Assembly (NCBI RefSeq): GCF_003854965.1
Contig: NZ_RQPI01000002.1
Location: 1 to 64,000 of the forward strand
DNA: 64,000 nt
Source: Paenibacillus rhizophilus
Lineage (GTDB): Bacteria; Bacillota; Bacilli; Paenibacillales; Paenibacillaceae
Reading direction: 5' to 3'
Below are positions 25,491 through 33,964 of the stretch, piece after piece. The position numbers were made by a program, and so were the translations under genes. The notes under the pieces are model-generated. The model saw nothing but the letters and a program-made list of their open reading frames with translations, was not told the origin of the DNA and made no database searches. The stretch's first letter is position 1, and each line of letters begins with the position of its first letter.

Positions 25491-26798
25491 TTATTTCTGG
25501 GTTTTGAAATAATTTTCAATTACTTTGGCAAGATCGGTGCGGGATTCTTTCTTCGCAATATATTTTTGAATATCCGGCGCAAGGATGTTGCCCCAATCCT
25601 CAACCTTTACATAGTTGGAACTGAACGGCAGTGTTTTGCCTGCTTGCACGGCCTCCGCGATCGCGGCCCCGAGCGGGTTGGTCACTTTATTCGGATTGTT
25701 CTTGAAAGCGGAAACAATTTGGGCTTGGTTGACCAGGAAATCCTGCCCTTTTTGATCGTATACGATCCAGTTCAGGAACTTCTTCGCCGCATCCTGCTCA
25801 GCGGGTGTCGCCGCTTTGTTAATGACCAGGATATTGGTCGGACCGGCAGCGATTTTGTTGTTGAGCGGATTGTCGGGATTGTTATCAACCGGAACCGGTA
25901 TAAATCCGAAGGATTCTCCTGAAACCGCCTTCAACGAATCGAATGCCCAGTTTCCGTTAAACAGAATGGCCGACTCCCCTTTGCCTACGCTTAAATGCGC
26001 ATCGTCGTAATATTTGCCCAGAGGACGTTCGCCGTATTTGTTGTATTGCGGAGATGCCAGCAGATCCATCGTATCGTAGTAGCCGTTCCATACAGGGTTG
26101 CTCGCCAGATCGAAGGTGCCGGCTTTCAGCTGCTCTACAATCGTGCTTGGGTCCTCAGCCTGATTCAGGAACTGCGTGCTGTAATGGTTGGCAACCGACC
26201 AGTTCTCCGTTTGGTAAGCGACCGGATACTTCACGCCGGAAGCCTGAATTTTATCGAACAGCGCTTTCAATTTGTCGCGGGTATTGATGGAATAAGGATC
26301 AAACGTGCCTCCTGTCGCTTTTTCCACAACGCTTTTGTTGTATACGAGTCCAAAGCCTTCGATGGAGAACGGGAAACCGGCGACTTTGCCGCTCGCGTCT
26401 TTAACGCCATACACCGTATCGGCGTTCCATTTCTCACCGGAAAGATCAACACCGAAATCTTTGTATTTGTTGACGATCGAATCGGGTGCCATCATCGCCA
26501 TTGTGACTGTTTTACCGGAGGCAGTGAGTTTATCCAGCAAATTGACCGTATCGCCAACAGCCTGTGAGATTGCCTCAACCTCGATATCCGGATTTGCCGC
26601 CATAAAATCTTTGGCCGCCTGCTCCCACTGGGTAGCGATCTCGCCTTTACCGTTGGTAATAATAATGCTGACTTTCCCGTCTTTGGAGCCTGCTTCAGGA
26701 CTGCCTGACGCCGATGAACCCGATTCATTGGAGCCGCCGCATGCCGTCAAGGAAACAGCCATTAAAAAAACGAGGAATAAAGCCAATGTCTTTTTCAA
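25491..26798 (-). CDS. Sugar-binding lipoprotein of alpha-glucoside importer
   Basis: This 435-residue solute-binding protein has a lipoprotein signal (LKKTLALFLVFLMAVSLTACGG; lipobox LTAC) and the MalE-like fold, with VAGFPFSIEGFGLVYNKSVVE and GKGESAILFNGNWAF recognisable. The start is TTG at 26798, six bases after GGAGGGG; the in-frame ATG at 26813 is part of that ribosome site. It is the first gene of the operon, behind a promoter overlapped by LacI-type operators. The ligand is probably a maltodextrin-like glucoside, inferred from the co-transcribed GH13 enzyme. Confidence 0.92.
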   Translation of the reverse strand: MKKTLALFLVFLMAVSLTACGGSNESGSSASGSPEAGSKDGKVSIIITNGKGEIATQWEQAAKDFMAANPDIEVEAISQAVGDTVNLLDKLTASGKTVTMAMMAPDSIVNKYKDFGVDLSGEKWNADTVYGVKDASGKVAGFPFSIEGFGLVYNKSVVEKATGGTFDPYSINTRDKLKALFDKIQASGVKYPVAYQTENWSVANHYSTQFLNQAEDPSTIVEQLKAGTFDLASNPVWNGYYDTMDLLASPQYNKYGERPLGKYYDDAHLSVGKGESAILFNGNWAFDSLKAVSGESFGFIPVPVDNNPDNPLNNKIAAGPTNILVINKAATPAEQDAAKKFLNWIVYDQKGQDFLVNQAQIVSAFKNNPNKVTNPLGAAIAEAVQAGKTLPFSSNYVKVEDWGNILAPDIQKYIAKKESRTDLAKVIENYFKTQK

Positions 26799-26853
26799 AA
26801 GAAACCCCTCCATAAATGTAATTAACTTTAATGGTATAATCCCCGCAGAAAGT

Positions 26854-26869
26854 TTGGTAACGATACCAA
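26854..26869. promoter_or_regulatory. LacI-type operator O1
   Basis: TTGGTAACGATACCAA is an almost perfect 16-bp palindrome in the 5' leader, about 55 bp upstream of the binding-protein start. It matches the LacI/GalR-family pattern with a central CG. Confidence 0.8.
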
Positions 26870-26919
26870 TTTCAGAGATTTAATCCCCCTTACCAATCAT
26901 CTGAAGTGATTATGGATAT

Positions 26920-26948
26920 ACTATATCATCCGATGGTAACGTTTTCAA
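26920..26948 (-). promoter_or_regulatory. SigmaA-type promoter of the alpha-glucoside operon
   Basis: On the minus strand TTGAAA (26948-26943), a 17-nt spacer and TATAGT (26925-26920) form a good promoter. Its -35 element is embedded in operator O2. Confidence 0.7.
26933..26948. promoter_or_regulatory. LacI-type operator O2, overlapping the -35
   Basis: ATGGTAACGTTTTCAA keeps the GGTAACG half-site of O1 and O3. It covers the -35 box, so repressor bound here would block RNA polymerase. Its centre is 79 bp from O1. Confidence 0.7.
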
Positions 26949-27043
26949 CATATATTTTTCTAATCTTTGACTGAAATGATATCCAATAGAGTGAATAACC
27001 GGCTGTTTTAGAGCATTTCATAAAGAATAACGGGTCTTCACTT

Positions 27044-27059
27044 CTGGTAACGTTCCCAA
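27044..27059. promoter_or_regulatory. LacI-type operator O3
   Basis: CTGGTAACGTTCCCAA lies 111 bp upstream of O2, near the lacI terminator. Three similar sites around one promoter suggest repression by looping. Confidence 0.7.
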
Positions 27060-27063
27060 TTCT

Positions 27064-27112
27064 AAAAAAGACAATCCGTATGATCCACTCTTTAATGTCA
27101 AGTGGATTGTCG
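27064..27112 (-). terminator. Terminator overlapping the end of the LacI-family gene
   Basis: GACAATCC (27070-27077) pairs with GGATTGTC (27104-27111), and TTTTTT follows on the minus strand. The last codons of the regulator gene lie in the stem. Confidence 0.7.
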
Positions 27113-28090
27113 GACGATCAATTCTACGGGAAGTTCATACACGGCCGAATCGGGTCCGGATTGGTTCAGGATGTTTAGAAGAACCTCCCCCGCTTTCTTC
27201 CCCATTTGTTCAATAGGCTGCCGAATGGTTGTGAGTCCCGGATCAAGCACTTCCGCTATGGGTTGATCATCGAAACCGATGATGGCTAAATCTTGAGGAA
27301 CGGACAAACCGGCTTTTTTCGCGGCCATCATCAGCCCTCCGGCAATTTCGTCGCTCCCGGTAAATACGGCCGTCGGACGGTCCTTCATATCGAGGAGCAG
27401 CTGCATCACTTGTTTTCCGTCTTCAATCGTATGCTTATCAACCAGAATCCAGCTCGGATTCACTTGGATGCCGGCTTCTTCCAGCGCTTTTTGATAACCC
27501 AGATTCCGATCCTTGTCTTTTCCAAATGCCGTGAACAATCCGCCGGTGCAGTAAGCTATCTTCCGATGCCCTCTTTCGATCAGATGCTTGACGCCGATGT
27601 AGGTTCCTTGATATTGGTCTACCCTGATCATGGGGACATCCGGCCTGTTGATGTATTCGTTGCACAGCACAATGGGACCGTATTCCGTATAAGGCTTAAT
27701 GTCCTCCCAATCATTCTCAATGGATGCCATAATGATTCCGTCCGCCTGCTTCGTCTTCAGCAGATTTAAATAGGATAGCTCTTTCTCTTTATCCTCGTTC
27801 GTCTGGCAGATCAGGGTCTGGTAGCCATTCCGGTAACCTACCTGTTCGATGGCGTCCACCAAATAGGAAAAGAACGGATTCACAATCTTCGGGACTACCA
27901 CCGCGATGGTTGTGGCAAGCTGGCCTCTTAATCTTCTTGCGGAAGGATTTGGCGTAAATCCTAGCTGTTCCATTGCCTTGAGCACCTGCTCTTTTTTGTC
28001 CGACGAAATATGGGGATAGTTGTTGATCACCCGGGAAACGGTTGTCTTGGATACTCCGGCCAGGCGGGCCACATCGATTATGGTTGTCAT
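27098..28090 (-). CDS. LacI/GalR-family repressor of the alpha-glucoside operon
   Basis: A 330-residue regulator. The HTH and hinge read TIIDVARLAGVSKTTVSRVIN and NPSARRLRGQLATTIAVVVP, and the periplasmic-binding-protein-like effector domain contains FTGSDEIAGGLMMAAKKAGL and LAIIGFDDQPIAEVLDPGLTTIRQP (core IIGFDDQPIAEVLDPGLTT). I chose ATG 28090 with AGAGG upstream; a GTG at 28102 abuts that site. It is separated from the operon it faces by three operators of the family type, so it very probably represses that operon until a sugar binds. Confidence 0.92.
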   Translation of the reverse strand: MTTIIDVARLAGVSKTTVSRVINNYPHISSDKKEQVLKAMEQLGFTPNPSARRLRGQLATTIAVVVPKIVNPFFSYLVDAIEQVGYRNGYQTLICQTNEDKEKELSYLNLLKTKQADGIIMASIENDWEDIKPYTEYGPIVLCNEYINRPDVPMIRVDQYQGTYIGVKHLIERGHRKIAYCTGGLFTAFGKDKDRNLGYQKALEEAGIQVNPSWILVDKHTIEDGKQVMQLLLDMKDRPTAVFTGSDEIAGGLMMAAKKAGLSVPQDLAIIGFDDQPIAEVLDPGLTTIRQPIEQMGKKAGEVLLNILNQSGPDSAVYELPVELIVRQST

Positions 28091-28174
28091 CGGCTTGTTC
28101 ACCTCTCTTCAACAAATATTGAAACCAGTTTCAATCATTCTACCTTAAATCCGGATTATGCGAAAGGCAGTAAA

Positions 28175-28212
28175 TAAAGCCGCGAACAATGAATATGTTC
28201 AAGCGGCTTTAT
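28175..28212 (-). terminator. Terminator of the 28223-29191 aldo/keto reductase gene
   Basis: AAAGCCGC (28176-28183) pairs with GCGGCTTT (28203-28210), with an inner GAACAT/ATGTTC-like pairing. On the minus strand ATTTACT follows. Confidence 0.75.
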
Positions 28213-28222
28213 CATACCTGTA

Positions 28223-29191
28223 TCAGTTATAGAAATTTCGAATCCAGCGGTGCGTTTTCAGCTTGGCGAGCTGATCCTGGGGAAGACCCAAACCGTCTCC
28301 GATCTTCATATTGCGTTCCACGTTGGCAACGGAGCGCATGCCCGGAATAACCGTTGAAACGGCCGGGCTGCTGAGCACATAGCGCAGTGCCGTCTCCGCC
28401 ATGTCATCCACAGAGATATTCAAATCGGCCGCAATTTGCTGCACCCGCTCGAAGACCTCCCGCTTGCGGTCATCCTTGAAATAATGATTGCGGAAATCAC
28501 CTTTATCGAAGACCGTTTCCGGCGTGATTTTCCCTGTTAACCCGCCTTCATCCAGCGCAACCCGGACGATAACCCCGATATCATGCTTCTCGCACGCCGG
28601 CAGCAGCTCGTCCTCCGGACTCTGTTCAAATATATTATAAATAACCTGCACCGTATCAACGAGACCGCTTTCAATCAGCTTAATCGCATTGCTAGGCTGA
28701 TAGTCATTGATGGAAACGCCGAAGAACCGGATCTTCCCCTGTTCCTTCAGCTTCTGCACACCTTCCAGCCAATCCCCTGTACCAAGCCATTCATCAGACC
28801 AGACATGGAACTGCTGAACATCAATCGTCTCAAGACCCAGGTTGCGCAAGCTTTGCTCCGTGCAGGAAATCACATGCTCCGCCGTGAATGTCTCTTCTGC
28901 CGGCACACCGCTGCGGGCAGGCCACTGTCTGTTCTTCGGCGGGATTTTGGTCGCTACATAAATATTCCCCGCATGTTCCCGGACGACTTGTCCAACCAGC
29001 TTCTCGCTGTGACCGTCCCCATATCCAAGCGCCGTATCGATAAAATTCAAACCCAGCTCGAGCGACCGGTTCAGCGCTTTAAGCGATTCATGATCATCCG
29101 CGCCGATCCATGACGTCTTGCCGATTCCCCAGGCTCCAAAACCGACTTCAGATACTTTTAATCCCGTTCTTCCAAGTGTTCTGTAGTTCAT
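28223..29191 (-). CDS. Aldo/keto reductase
   Basis: A 322-residue AKR enzyme. It starts [24 protein letters not shown], has [19 protein letters not shown] near residue 52 (Asp 52, Tyr 57), and [15 protein letters not shown] near 75-89, where the catalytic Lys is present. The HVWSDEW segment near 128 replaces the more usual H-x-P of other AKRs. It stands alone with a terminator of its own. The substrate is unknown. Confidence 0.9.
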   Translation of the reverse strand: MNYRTLGRTGLKVSEVGFGAWGIGKTSWIGADDHESLKALNRSLELGLNFIDTALGYGDGHSEKLVGQVVREHAGNIYVATKIPPKNRQWPARSGVPAEETFTAEHVISCTEQSLRNLGLETIDVQQFHVWSDEWLGTGDWLEGVQKLKEQGKIRFFGVSINDYQPSNAIKLIESGLVDTVQVIYNIFEQSPEDELLPACEKHDIGVIVRVALDEGGLTGKITPETVFDKGDFRNHYFKDDRKREVFERVQQIAADLNISVDDMAETALRYVLSSPAVSTVIPGMRSVANVERNMKIGDGLGLPQDQLAKLKTHRWIRNFYN

Positions 29192-29269
29192 GAGTTCCCT
29201 CGCCTTCTATTATCATAAATTTTCCATTGCAATCTCCAGTATACCACACGGAAACGTTCAAAGCGTAAA

Positions 29270-29306
29270 GCCGCCGAACACCAGGAAACCCTTGTGTTTA
29301 GCGGCA
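29270..29306 (-). terminator. Terminator after the second GT4 gene
   Basis: GCCGCCGAACAC (29270-29281) pairs with GTGTTTAGCGGC (29294-29305), followed on the minus strand by a moderately T-rich TTTACGCTTT. Confidence 0.65.
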
Positions 29307-29316
29307 GTCCGTTCCC

Positions 29317-30459
29317 CTATTTCTTTTTCTTTCTTCCGATTACCTGTTCAATGGCCTGCTTCATCATCCTGCCGGATCGATCCCAAGAAAGCCCGAGCAC
29401 ATCCTGACGCCCCTGACGGCCTTTCATCTTGCACAGAAGGGGATTCTGATAGGCGGTTCTCATCTGCTTTTTGAGGCTTTGCAGCCGAGGCTCCGCCCAT
29501 AGCTGCCCCTGCTGCGCGAACAGTTCATGAAATTTGCGGGATATGGCGTGACCACTTCTCATGCCGACAGCCGGGTTCTGCAGCACGTATTTCACCAGGA
29601 AAGAATTTCGGCTGTTCAAAAAATCCATGTGGCCTCCCCATCCCGTTGCGATAACAGGAATACCGCTGGCCATTGCTTCAAGAAATGGCATGCCTACGCC
29701 TTCCCCTCTAGTTGGAAGAACAAAAGCATCCCCCAGCGTAAAAATCCCTTTAAGCTGTCCGGGAGAGATCTCCCTGCCGATGACCTTAACGGGAGCGGTG
29801 CTTTTGCCAAGACCGAGCTTTTTCTTGTACTGGATTATTCGTTGCTTAATCCAGGCCTCATTCTCACGAGAGCTGTAGCCTTTGGTCTTGATCACGAGCA
29901 GCACGGAATCACTGGCTGAGAACTCCTCCCAATAGGCCCGAAGCAGCCCTTCCGGATTTTTGCGGTGCTGGAACCCAAAGACGGATACAAAAACGAATCT
30001 CCCTTTACGCTCCGGTATATTGAGCTTGGGGTTGCCCGGACGGTATTCCTTCGTATCCACGCCATGGGGCACGATGAAGATGGGAACCTTTACGCCGCTC
30101 TTTCGGAGGGCTTCTTTGTTATGGCGCGTGGGCACAAAGACCGCATCAAATTTATTCATGTGCGGCTTCCAGCGGTTCGGTATCTGCGTCGTCTCCCAAA
30201 CGGTGTTGAGGATCACATAGTCGTAATGCTTCCTCTCCTCTTTAACATGAACATGGTTCGGCGGAACATGGCAGATCAGCACTTTCTTGACAGCCGAACG
30301 CCGGCTGCCCGAGTGCTTTAGTGCTCCGGCGCCGACCTGCACATTTATACCTTGCCGCCGCAACCCCCGAACATATGCCCGGCTGGCGTTGCCCAGCCCG
30401 CTCTTCAGCTCAACAGGACCTCTCCATTCACACCGATAGCTGTTCATAAGCTCCCTCAT
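29317..30459 (-). CDS. GT4-family glycosyltransferase
   Basis: This is a 380-residue GT-B protein. The acceptor half contains CHVPPNHVHVKEERKHYDYV and ILNTVWETTQIPNRWKPHMN. The donor half has IVPHGVDTKEYRP, VFGFQHRKNPEGLLRAYWEEF and the GEGVGMPFLEAMASGIPVIA EX7E region near 265-285. Loss of a long N-terminal Rossmann stretch compared with classic GT4 enzymes, together with the VWETTQIP motif, resembles enzymes that glycosylate surface polymers or spore proteins (tentative). The start ATG has AGGAGAG ten bases upstream. It is a single gene. Confidence 0.82.
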   Translation of the reverse strand: MRELMNSYRCEWRGPVELKSGLGNASRAYVRGLRRQGINVQVGAGALKHSGSRRSAVKKVLICHVPPNHVHVKEERKHYDYVILNTVWETTQIPNRWKPHMNKFDAVFVPTRHNKEALRKSGVKVPIFIVPHGVDTKEYRPGNPKLNIPERKGRFVFVSVFGFQHRKNPEGLLRAYWEEFSASDSVLLVIKTKGYSSRENEAWIKQRIIQYKKKLGLGKSTAPVKVIGREISPGQLKGIFTLGDAFVLPTRGEGVGMPFLEAMASGIPVIATGWGGHMDFLNSRNSFLVKYVLQNPAVGMRSGHAISRKFHELFAQQGQLWAEPRLQSLKKQMRTAYQNPLLCKMKGRQGRQDVLGLSWDRSGRMMKQAIEQVIGRKKKK

Positions 30460-30584
30460 TTCTCTGCCGCTCTCCTATTAGCCTTCCTCTTGCACCCTGA
30501 CGGCAATGCCATTTGAATTAGGATATGCGCGGAATCCATCAGAAGGTGCGAAGCCGAGAATGTTATAATTTTTAGAGTGGTGCT

Positions 30585-30728
30585 GTGGGGAAATATGCCG
30601 CCTATACGATAACCACGCTGAAAAACACGCAGGTATACAAATTTGATTTGCTGCTGCGCGTAATGAACTCGTTTATTTTGGTAATCGCTTTTCGCGAAGC
30701 GTGGAAGGCCATTTACGCTCCCTCGAAA
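30585..30728 (+). pseudogene. ABC-2 exporter permease 1, 5' fragment (split by insertion)
   Basis: GTG at 30585 opens a frame reading VGKYAAYTITTLKNTQVYKF and continuing through a hydrophobic helix to WKAIYAPSK before a TGA at 30729. This is the typical start of an ABC2_membrane_6 (DUF990) permease. The remainder continues in frame at 32470 on the far side of the insertion: ...YAPSK joins SNGQGLALSTGV. The rejoined protein would have about 269 residues, the normal family length. A TATAAT lies at 30563-30568. Confidence 0.8.
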
Positions 30729-30840
30729 TGATTTAGTTTTCTCACGCAGGCTCATGAATTCGCAGGATTTCACCTTTAGCTATGTGAGAGATAAGAAGGA
30801 ACTAGAGGAGGCGGTGGCCTGGAACGACCGTAAGGGCATG

Positions 30841-31089
30841 CAAGAATAAAGGTGAGGGTAAATCACCCAATTTATACCACATTCTGCACGTCTCCATGTC
30901 GCCCCTAGCGATTTTCACTCCCATGTCTCAACGGGTCTCAAGCGCCCTTTCATTCCTTCGTCACATCTAACTAAGGGGTGGAGGTCGGTATTTCTAACGG
31001 AACGGGTCCGAGCCCTTTTGCGTAATGTCTCCCGATACTCCGTGCTTCTTGTCTATCCTGCGAATACATCAACTGGTGAAATAACGCGC
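30841..31089 (-). ncRNA. Candidate bridge (seeker) RNA region of the IS110 element
   Basis: The non-coding 3' end of the element contains, on the recombinase strand, the stem AAGGG...CCCTT with an inner CGG/CCG pairing that encloses CCGTTAGAA (31000-30992). The same 9 bases occur on that strand at the element's left junction (32477-32469). IS110-family recombinases are known to use an RNA from a non-coding end whose loop pairs with target DNA; in the IS1111 group it lies at the 3' end. RNA limits are not defined. Confidence 0.45.
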
Positions 31090-32355
31090 TTAAGCTGCTT
31101 GCGGAAATACTTTAGTTGAGCGATATGCTTCACTGCTCTTGACTAGGCCTACAAGTATTCGGGCCACTTTGCCACATAATTTCATAATAGATTTCATTTT
31201 CTTAAGTTTTTTCACGTCTACATTGTGGTGGTGCAGGGCCCTGACATCTGGATTGGTCATGACCATACACATCGTCATAAGATAAAGAAAACGCCTTAGA
31301 CGCGGACGGCCGCGCTTGCTAAGCACCATTTTCCCGCGCCATTTCCCAGAGCTGGCTTCAGCCAAATTTAGACCTGCATGACGAAGTAAGGCATTTCCGT
31401 GTGCGTAACCACTGAGATCACCAGCTTCTCCCAACACACCGGCTAGACTGGTTACATTAATACCTTGAATGGTAAGTAACTTTTGGGCATAGGGAATACG
31501 CTCCAACACGAGTTGTACTTCGTTTTCAATTTGCTCAAGCTGGCGCTGTGCCAAGTCATATTCTTCGAGCAGTTGACCCAAGTGCAACTTGTAGGCTTGT
31601 AGCGCCTTTGTAGCACCAACGCTGTGTTTAGCTAGTGTAATAAGTTGCTCGGCCCGCTGCAAACCCGCATGACGTTTTACGTATTGCTTCCAGCCGGCAA
31701 TGACTTCCTCTGTCGTTAGAAGGCTAATCTCTTTCGGCAGAGGAAACAGCCTTAAGGTGGCAATGCTACTCGTGCAGGTGAGGATTTTAAAGACATGCCG
31801 AAGTTCTGGGAACACGATATCTACCCAGCGATGAATCTGGTTAACGGCACTGTTAAGGCGTTTGGAGACCGTATCCCGATTGGCCATGAGAATCCGCAGT
31901 TCCTCATAAGCTTCCGGGTTGAAACGTACGGGGGAATAGTATCCGTTTTTGACCATATCCGCGATAACAAGCGCATCTTTGCGGTCGCTTTTGGATGGGG
32001 TATTGTCTCGATTTTCTTTGTTCTTTTTAACGAGGTGTGGATTAACAAGAACAGCCTCAATTCCTTGGTCTAGAAGCCAACGAGCCAGACTTAGCCAGTA
32101 ATGTCCGGTGGGTTCCATACCCACAATGATTTTATTCAGCTTGTAAGACTTGAACAGATCTTGAATCCAGCGTTTGAACAGGCGGAATCCCTCGTCATGG
32201 CTGCCGAACTCAAGTGGTGATCCCAAAGCAATTCCACGATAGCTTACTGCACGGGCTACATGCATCTGCTGGGCAATATCTACACCGACAACCAGATGCA
32301 AAGAGGAAATGTTTTCAATAAGTTGATTTTGCTTGTCTTGAGCTTTAACCTTCAT
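31090..32355 (-). CDS. IS110-family DEDD recombinase/transposase
   Basis: A 421-residue protein. The N-terminal RuvC-like domain has Asp 26 (VVGVDIAQQ), Glu 81 (VGMEPTGHY), and Asp 124 and Asp 127 (SKSDRKDA), the DEDD set of the family. A central coiled-coil segment (residues 235-275) follows. The C-terminal transposase_20 domain has LLTIQGINVTSLAGVLGEAG and ALLRHAGLNLAEASSGKWRG, carrying the serine-containing conserved stretch. It appears intact, with no stop or frameshift, and is opposite in direction to the disrupted exporter genes. Confidence 0.93.
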   Translation of the reverse strand: MKVKAQDKQNQLIENISSLHLVVGVDIAQQMHVARAVSYRGIALGSPLEFGSHDEGFRLFKRWIQDLFKSYKLNKIIVGMEPTGHYWLSLARWLLDQGIEAVLVNPHLVKKNKENRDNTPSKSDRKDALVIADMVKNGYYSPVRFNPEAYEELRILMANRDTVSKRLNSAVNQIHRWVDIVFPELRHVFKILTCTSSIATLRLFPLPKEISLLTTEEVIAGWKQYVKRHAGLQRAEQLITLAKHSVGATKALQAYKLHLGQLLEEYDLAQRQLEQIENEVQLVLERIPYAQKLLTIQGINVTSLAGVLGEAGDLSGYAHGNALLRHAGLNLAEASSGKWRGKMVLSKRGRPRLRRFLYLMTMCMVMTNPDVRALHHHNVDVKKLKKMKSIMKLCGKVARILVGLVKSSEAYRSTKVFPQAA

Positions 32356-32469
32356 AGTAGAGCGACCTCCTAGATGGTGAGATTAAAGGGCTGTAGACCC
32401 GTATCCAACTCCCATGTTACAGAGGTGCTCTTTTTTGTACAAAGTCCAAATTATTCATTCTACAGGAAT

Positions 32470-33135
32470 TCTAACGGGCAGGGCCTTGCCCTATCCACGG
32501 GAGTGTCTTCGCAGGGAATGCAGACCTATGCGATGCTTTCCGTCATCCTGTTTGCCATCATCCCCCCTTCCATCTCATATGAAATCAGCGACAAAGTCAG
32601 AGACGGCTCCATCGTATTCGATATGCAGAAGCCGTGGGATTATGAATGGATGCATTTCTCCAAAGCGGTCGGCGTCTTCATGTATAGCATGATTTATGCC
32701 GTTATTCCGCAGTTGATTGCGATCCTTTTGTTTTTCCCCGTTGATTATCCGACCGGTCTGCAGGCCGCCGCTTTCGCGGCAAGCGTCCTGTTCGCCTTTT
32801 TGCTGTCCTTTTTGATCAATTTTATCGTCGGCATGTCGGCCGTCCTGTTTACGGAAACATGGGGGATCGAGATGTTCAAGACCGTCATCACCGACATATG
32901 CTCCGGCGCAATGGTTCCGCTCTGGTTCTTCCCGGAGGCGGTCGCCCGGTTCCTCTCATGGCTTCCTTTCCAGGGGATTTTCAATATTCCTTTATCCTTG
33001 TTTATTGGAAAAATAACGGGAACCGCCATCTGGGAGCAGCTTGCCTTTCAGGCTGCGTGGTGTCTGGCCCTGCTGCTGCTGAGCAGGCTGGTACTCCGGC
33101 GGATCGAACGCAGGCTGGTTATTTCGGGAGGATAA
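32470..33135 (+). pseudogene. ABC-2 exporter permease 1, 3' fragment
   Basis: From TCT at 32470 the frame reads SNGQGLALSTGVSSQGMQTY, then ISYEISDKVRDGSIVFDMQKP (core YEISDKVRDGSIVFDMQKP), the conserved cytoplasmic loop of ABC2_membrane_6 permeases, and four further hydrophobic helices ending RLVISGG at 33135. It has no start codon of its own; upstream codons back to 32374 belong to the insertion element. It is the continuation of the fragment at 30585-30728. Confidence 0.85.
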
Positions 33136-33158
33136 TAACAAGTAAGGAGCGGGTCCCA

Positions 33159-33961
33159 TTGATCGGCAGACATATCAAGCTGTATATCGCAATGCAATCG
33201 GCAAATTTGCGCTCGCACATGGCGTATCCGCTGAATTTCGCCATCGGTGTGTTGAGCATCACGTTTCTCGGGTTGTCCTTTATCCTGGTGTCCTGGGTCA
33301 TCACACAGAAGGTTCCCGTAATTAACGGTTGGGGAACCTACGAACTTATCTTCATGACTTCGCTCTGGCGGACGACGCACGGCATCTTTATCGCCTTTTT
33401 TGTGCAAAGCTGGTTTCTCGACTCGCTGATCCGAAACGGCGAATTTGACCGCTTCCTTGTCAGGCCGCTCAATCCGATGTTTTCTTTTGCCGCCTTCAAC
33501 ATTCAAATCTACGGATTCGGCGATATGCTGGCAGGCCTTATCGGGCTCGCCGTATCCATGGCCCACATTCCGGACTGGACGTTCTTGAAGATCGCCTATC
33601 TGCTCGTCATCGTTCTTAGCGGCGCGGCCATCGAATGGTCGCTTCAAATGCTGATCGGCTGCATGGTGTTCTGGACACTGCAGGGCGGAGCTATGCGCCA
33701 TATTCTGGATCAGCTGCTCGCGCAGTTCACCCGCTACCCGCTGTCCATCTATAACCGCATCTCCAGGTTCTGCTGACTTTCGTTCTGCCTGTCGCGTTCA
33801 TCAGCTATTATCCTTCTTCCTTTTTACTGGACAACCGGACGGACGGCGGGTTCTCTCCTCTGTTGATATACTTCACGCCGCTGGTGGCGCTGCTCTTGGT
33901 CTCGGTCACTTATTTCGTGTGGACAAAAGGAATAAATGCTTACAAAGGAGCGGGAACATAA
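33159..33961 (+). pseudogene. ABC-2 exporter permease 2, frameshifted
   Basis: TTG at 33159 (AAGGAG nine bases upstream) starts LIGRHIKLYIAMQSANLRSH. The frame follows a normal family permease (RNGEFDRFLVRPLNPMF near residue 90) to PLSIYNRISRFC and a TGA at 33774-33776. In another frame, from about 33763, the missing C-terminus is present: HLQVLLTFVLPVAFISYY, then TYFVWTKGINAYKGAGT and TAA at 33959-33961. A single-base deletion near 33762 explains this. The gene starts 24 bp after permease 1 and ends 3 bp before the ATPase start. Confidence 0.85.
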
Positions 33962-33964
33962 ATC

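Larger units (their letters stand above)
30729..32469 (-). mobile_element. IS110-family insertion inside permease 1 (outer limits approximate)
   Basis: This 1.74-kb segment separates the two halves of one permease reading frame. It holds an IS110-type recombinase on the minus strand, a short 5' non-coding end (32356-32469) and a long 3' non-coding end (up to 361 bp). The left junction (32469/32470) is set by resumption of the permease frame. The right limit is less sure, because 30729-30840 may be remnant sequence of another origin (it carries a short frame MNSQDFTFSYVRDKKELEEA). As usual for IS110 elements, I see no terminal inverted repeats or target duplication. Confidence 0.75.

Noticed and set aside
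33048-33701. Minus-strand frame of 217 codons
   Set aside because: It is antisense to the ABC permease remnants and has no family features.
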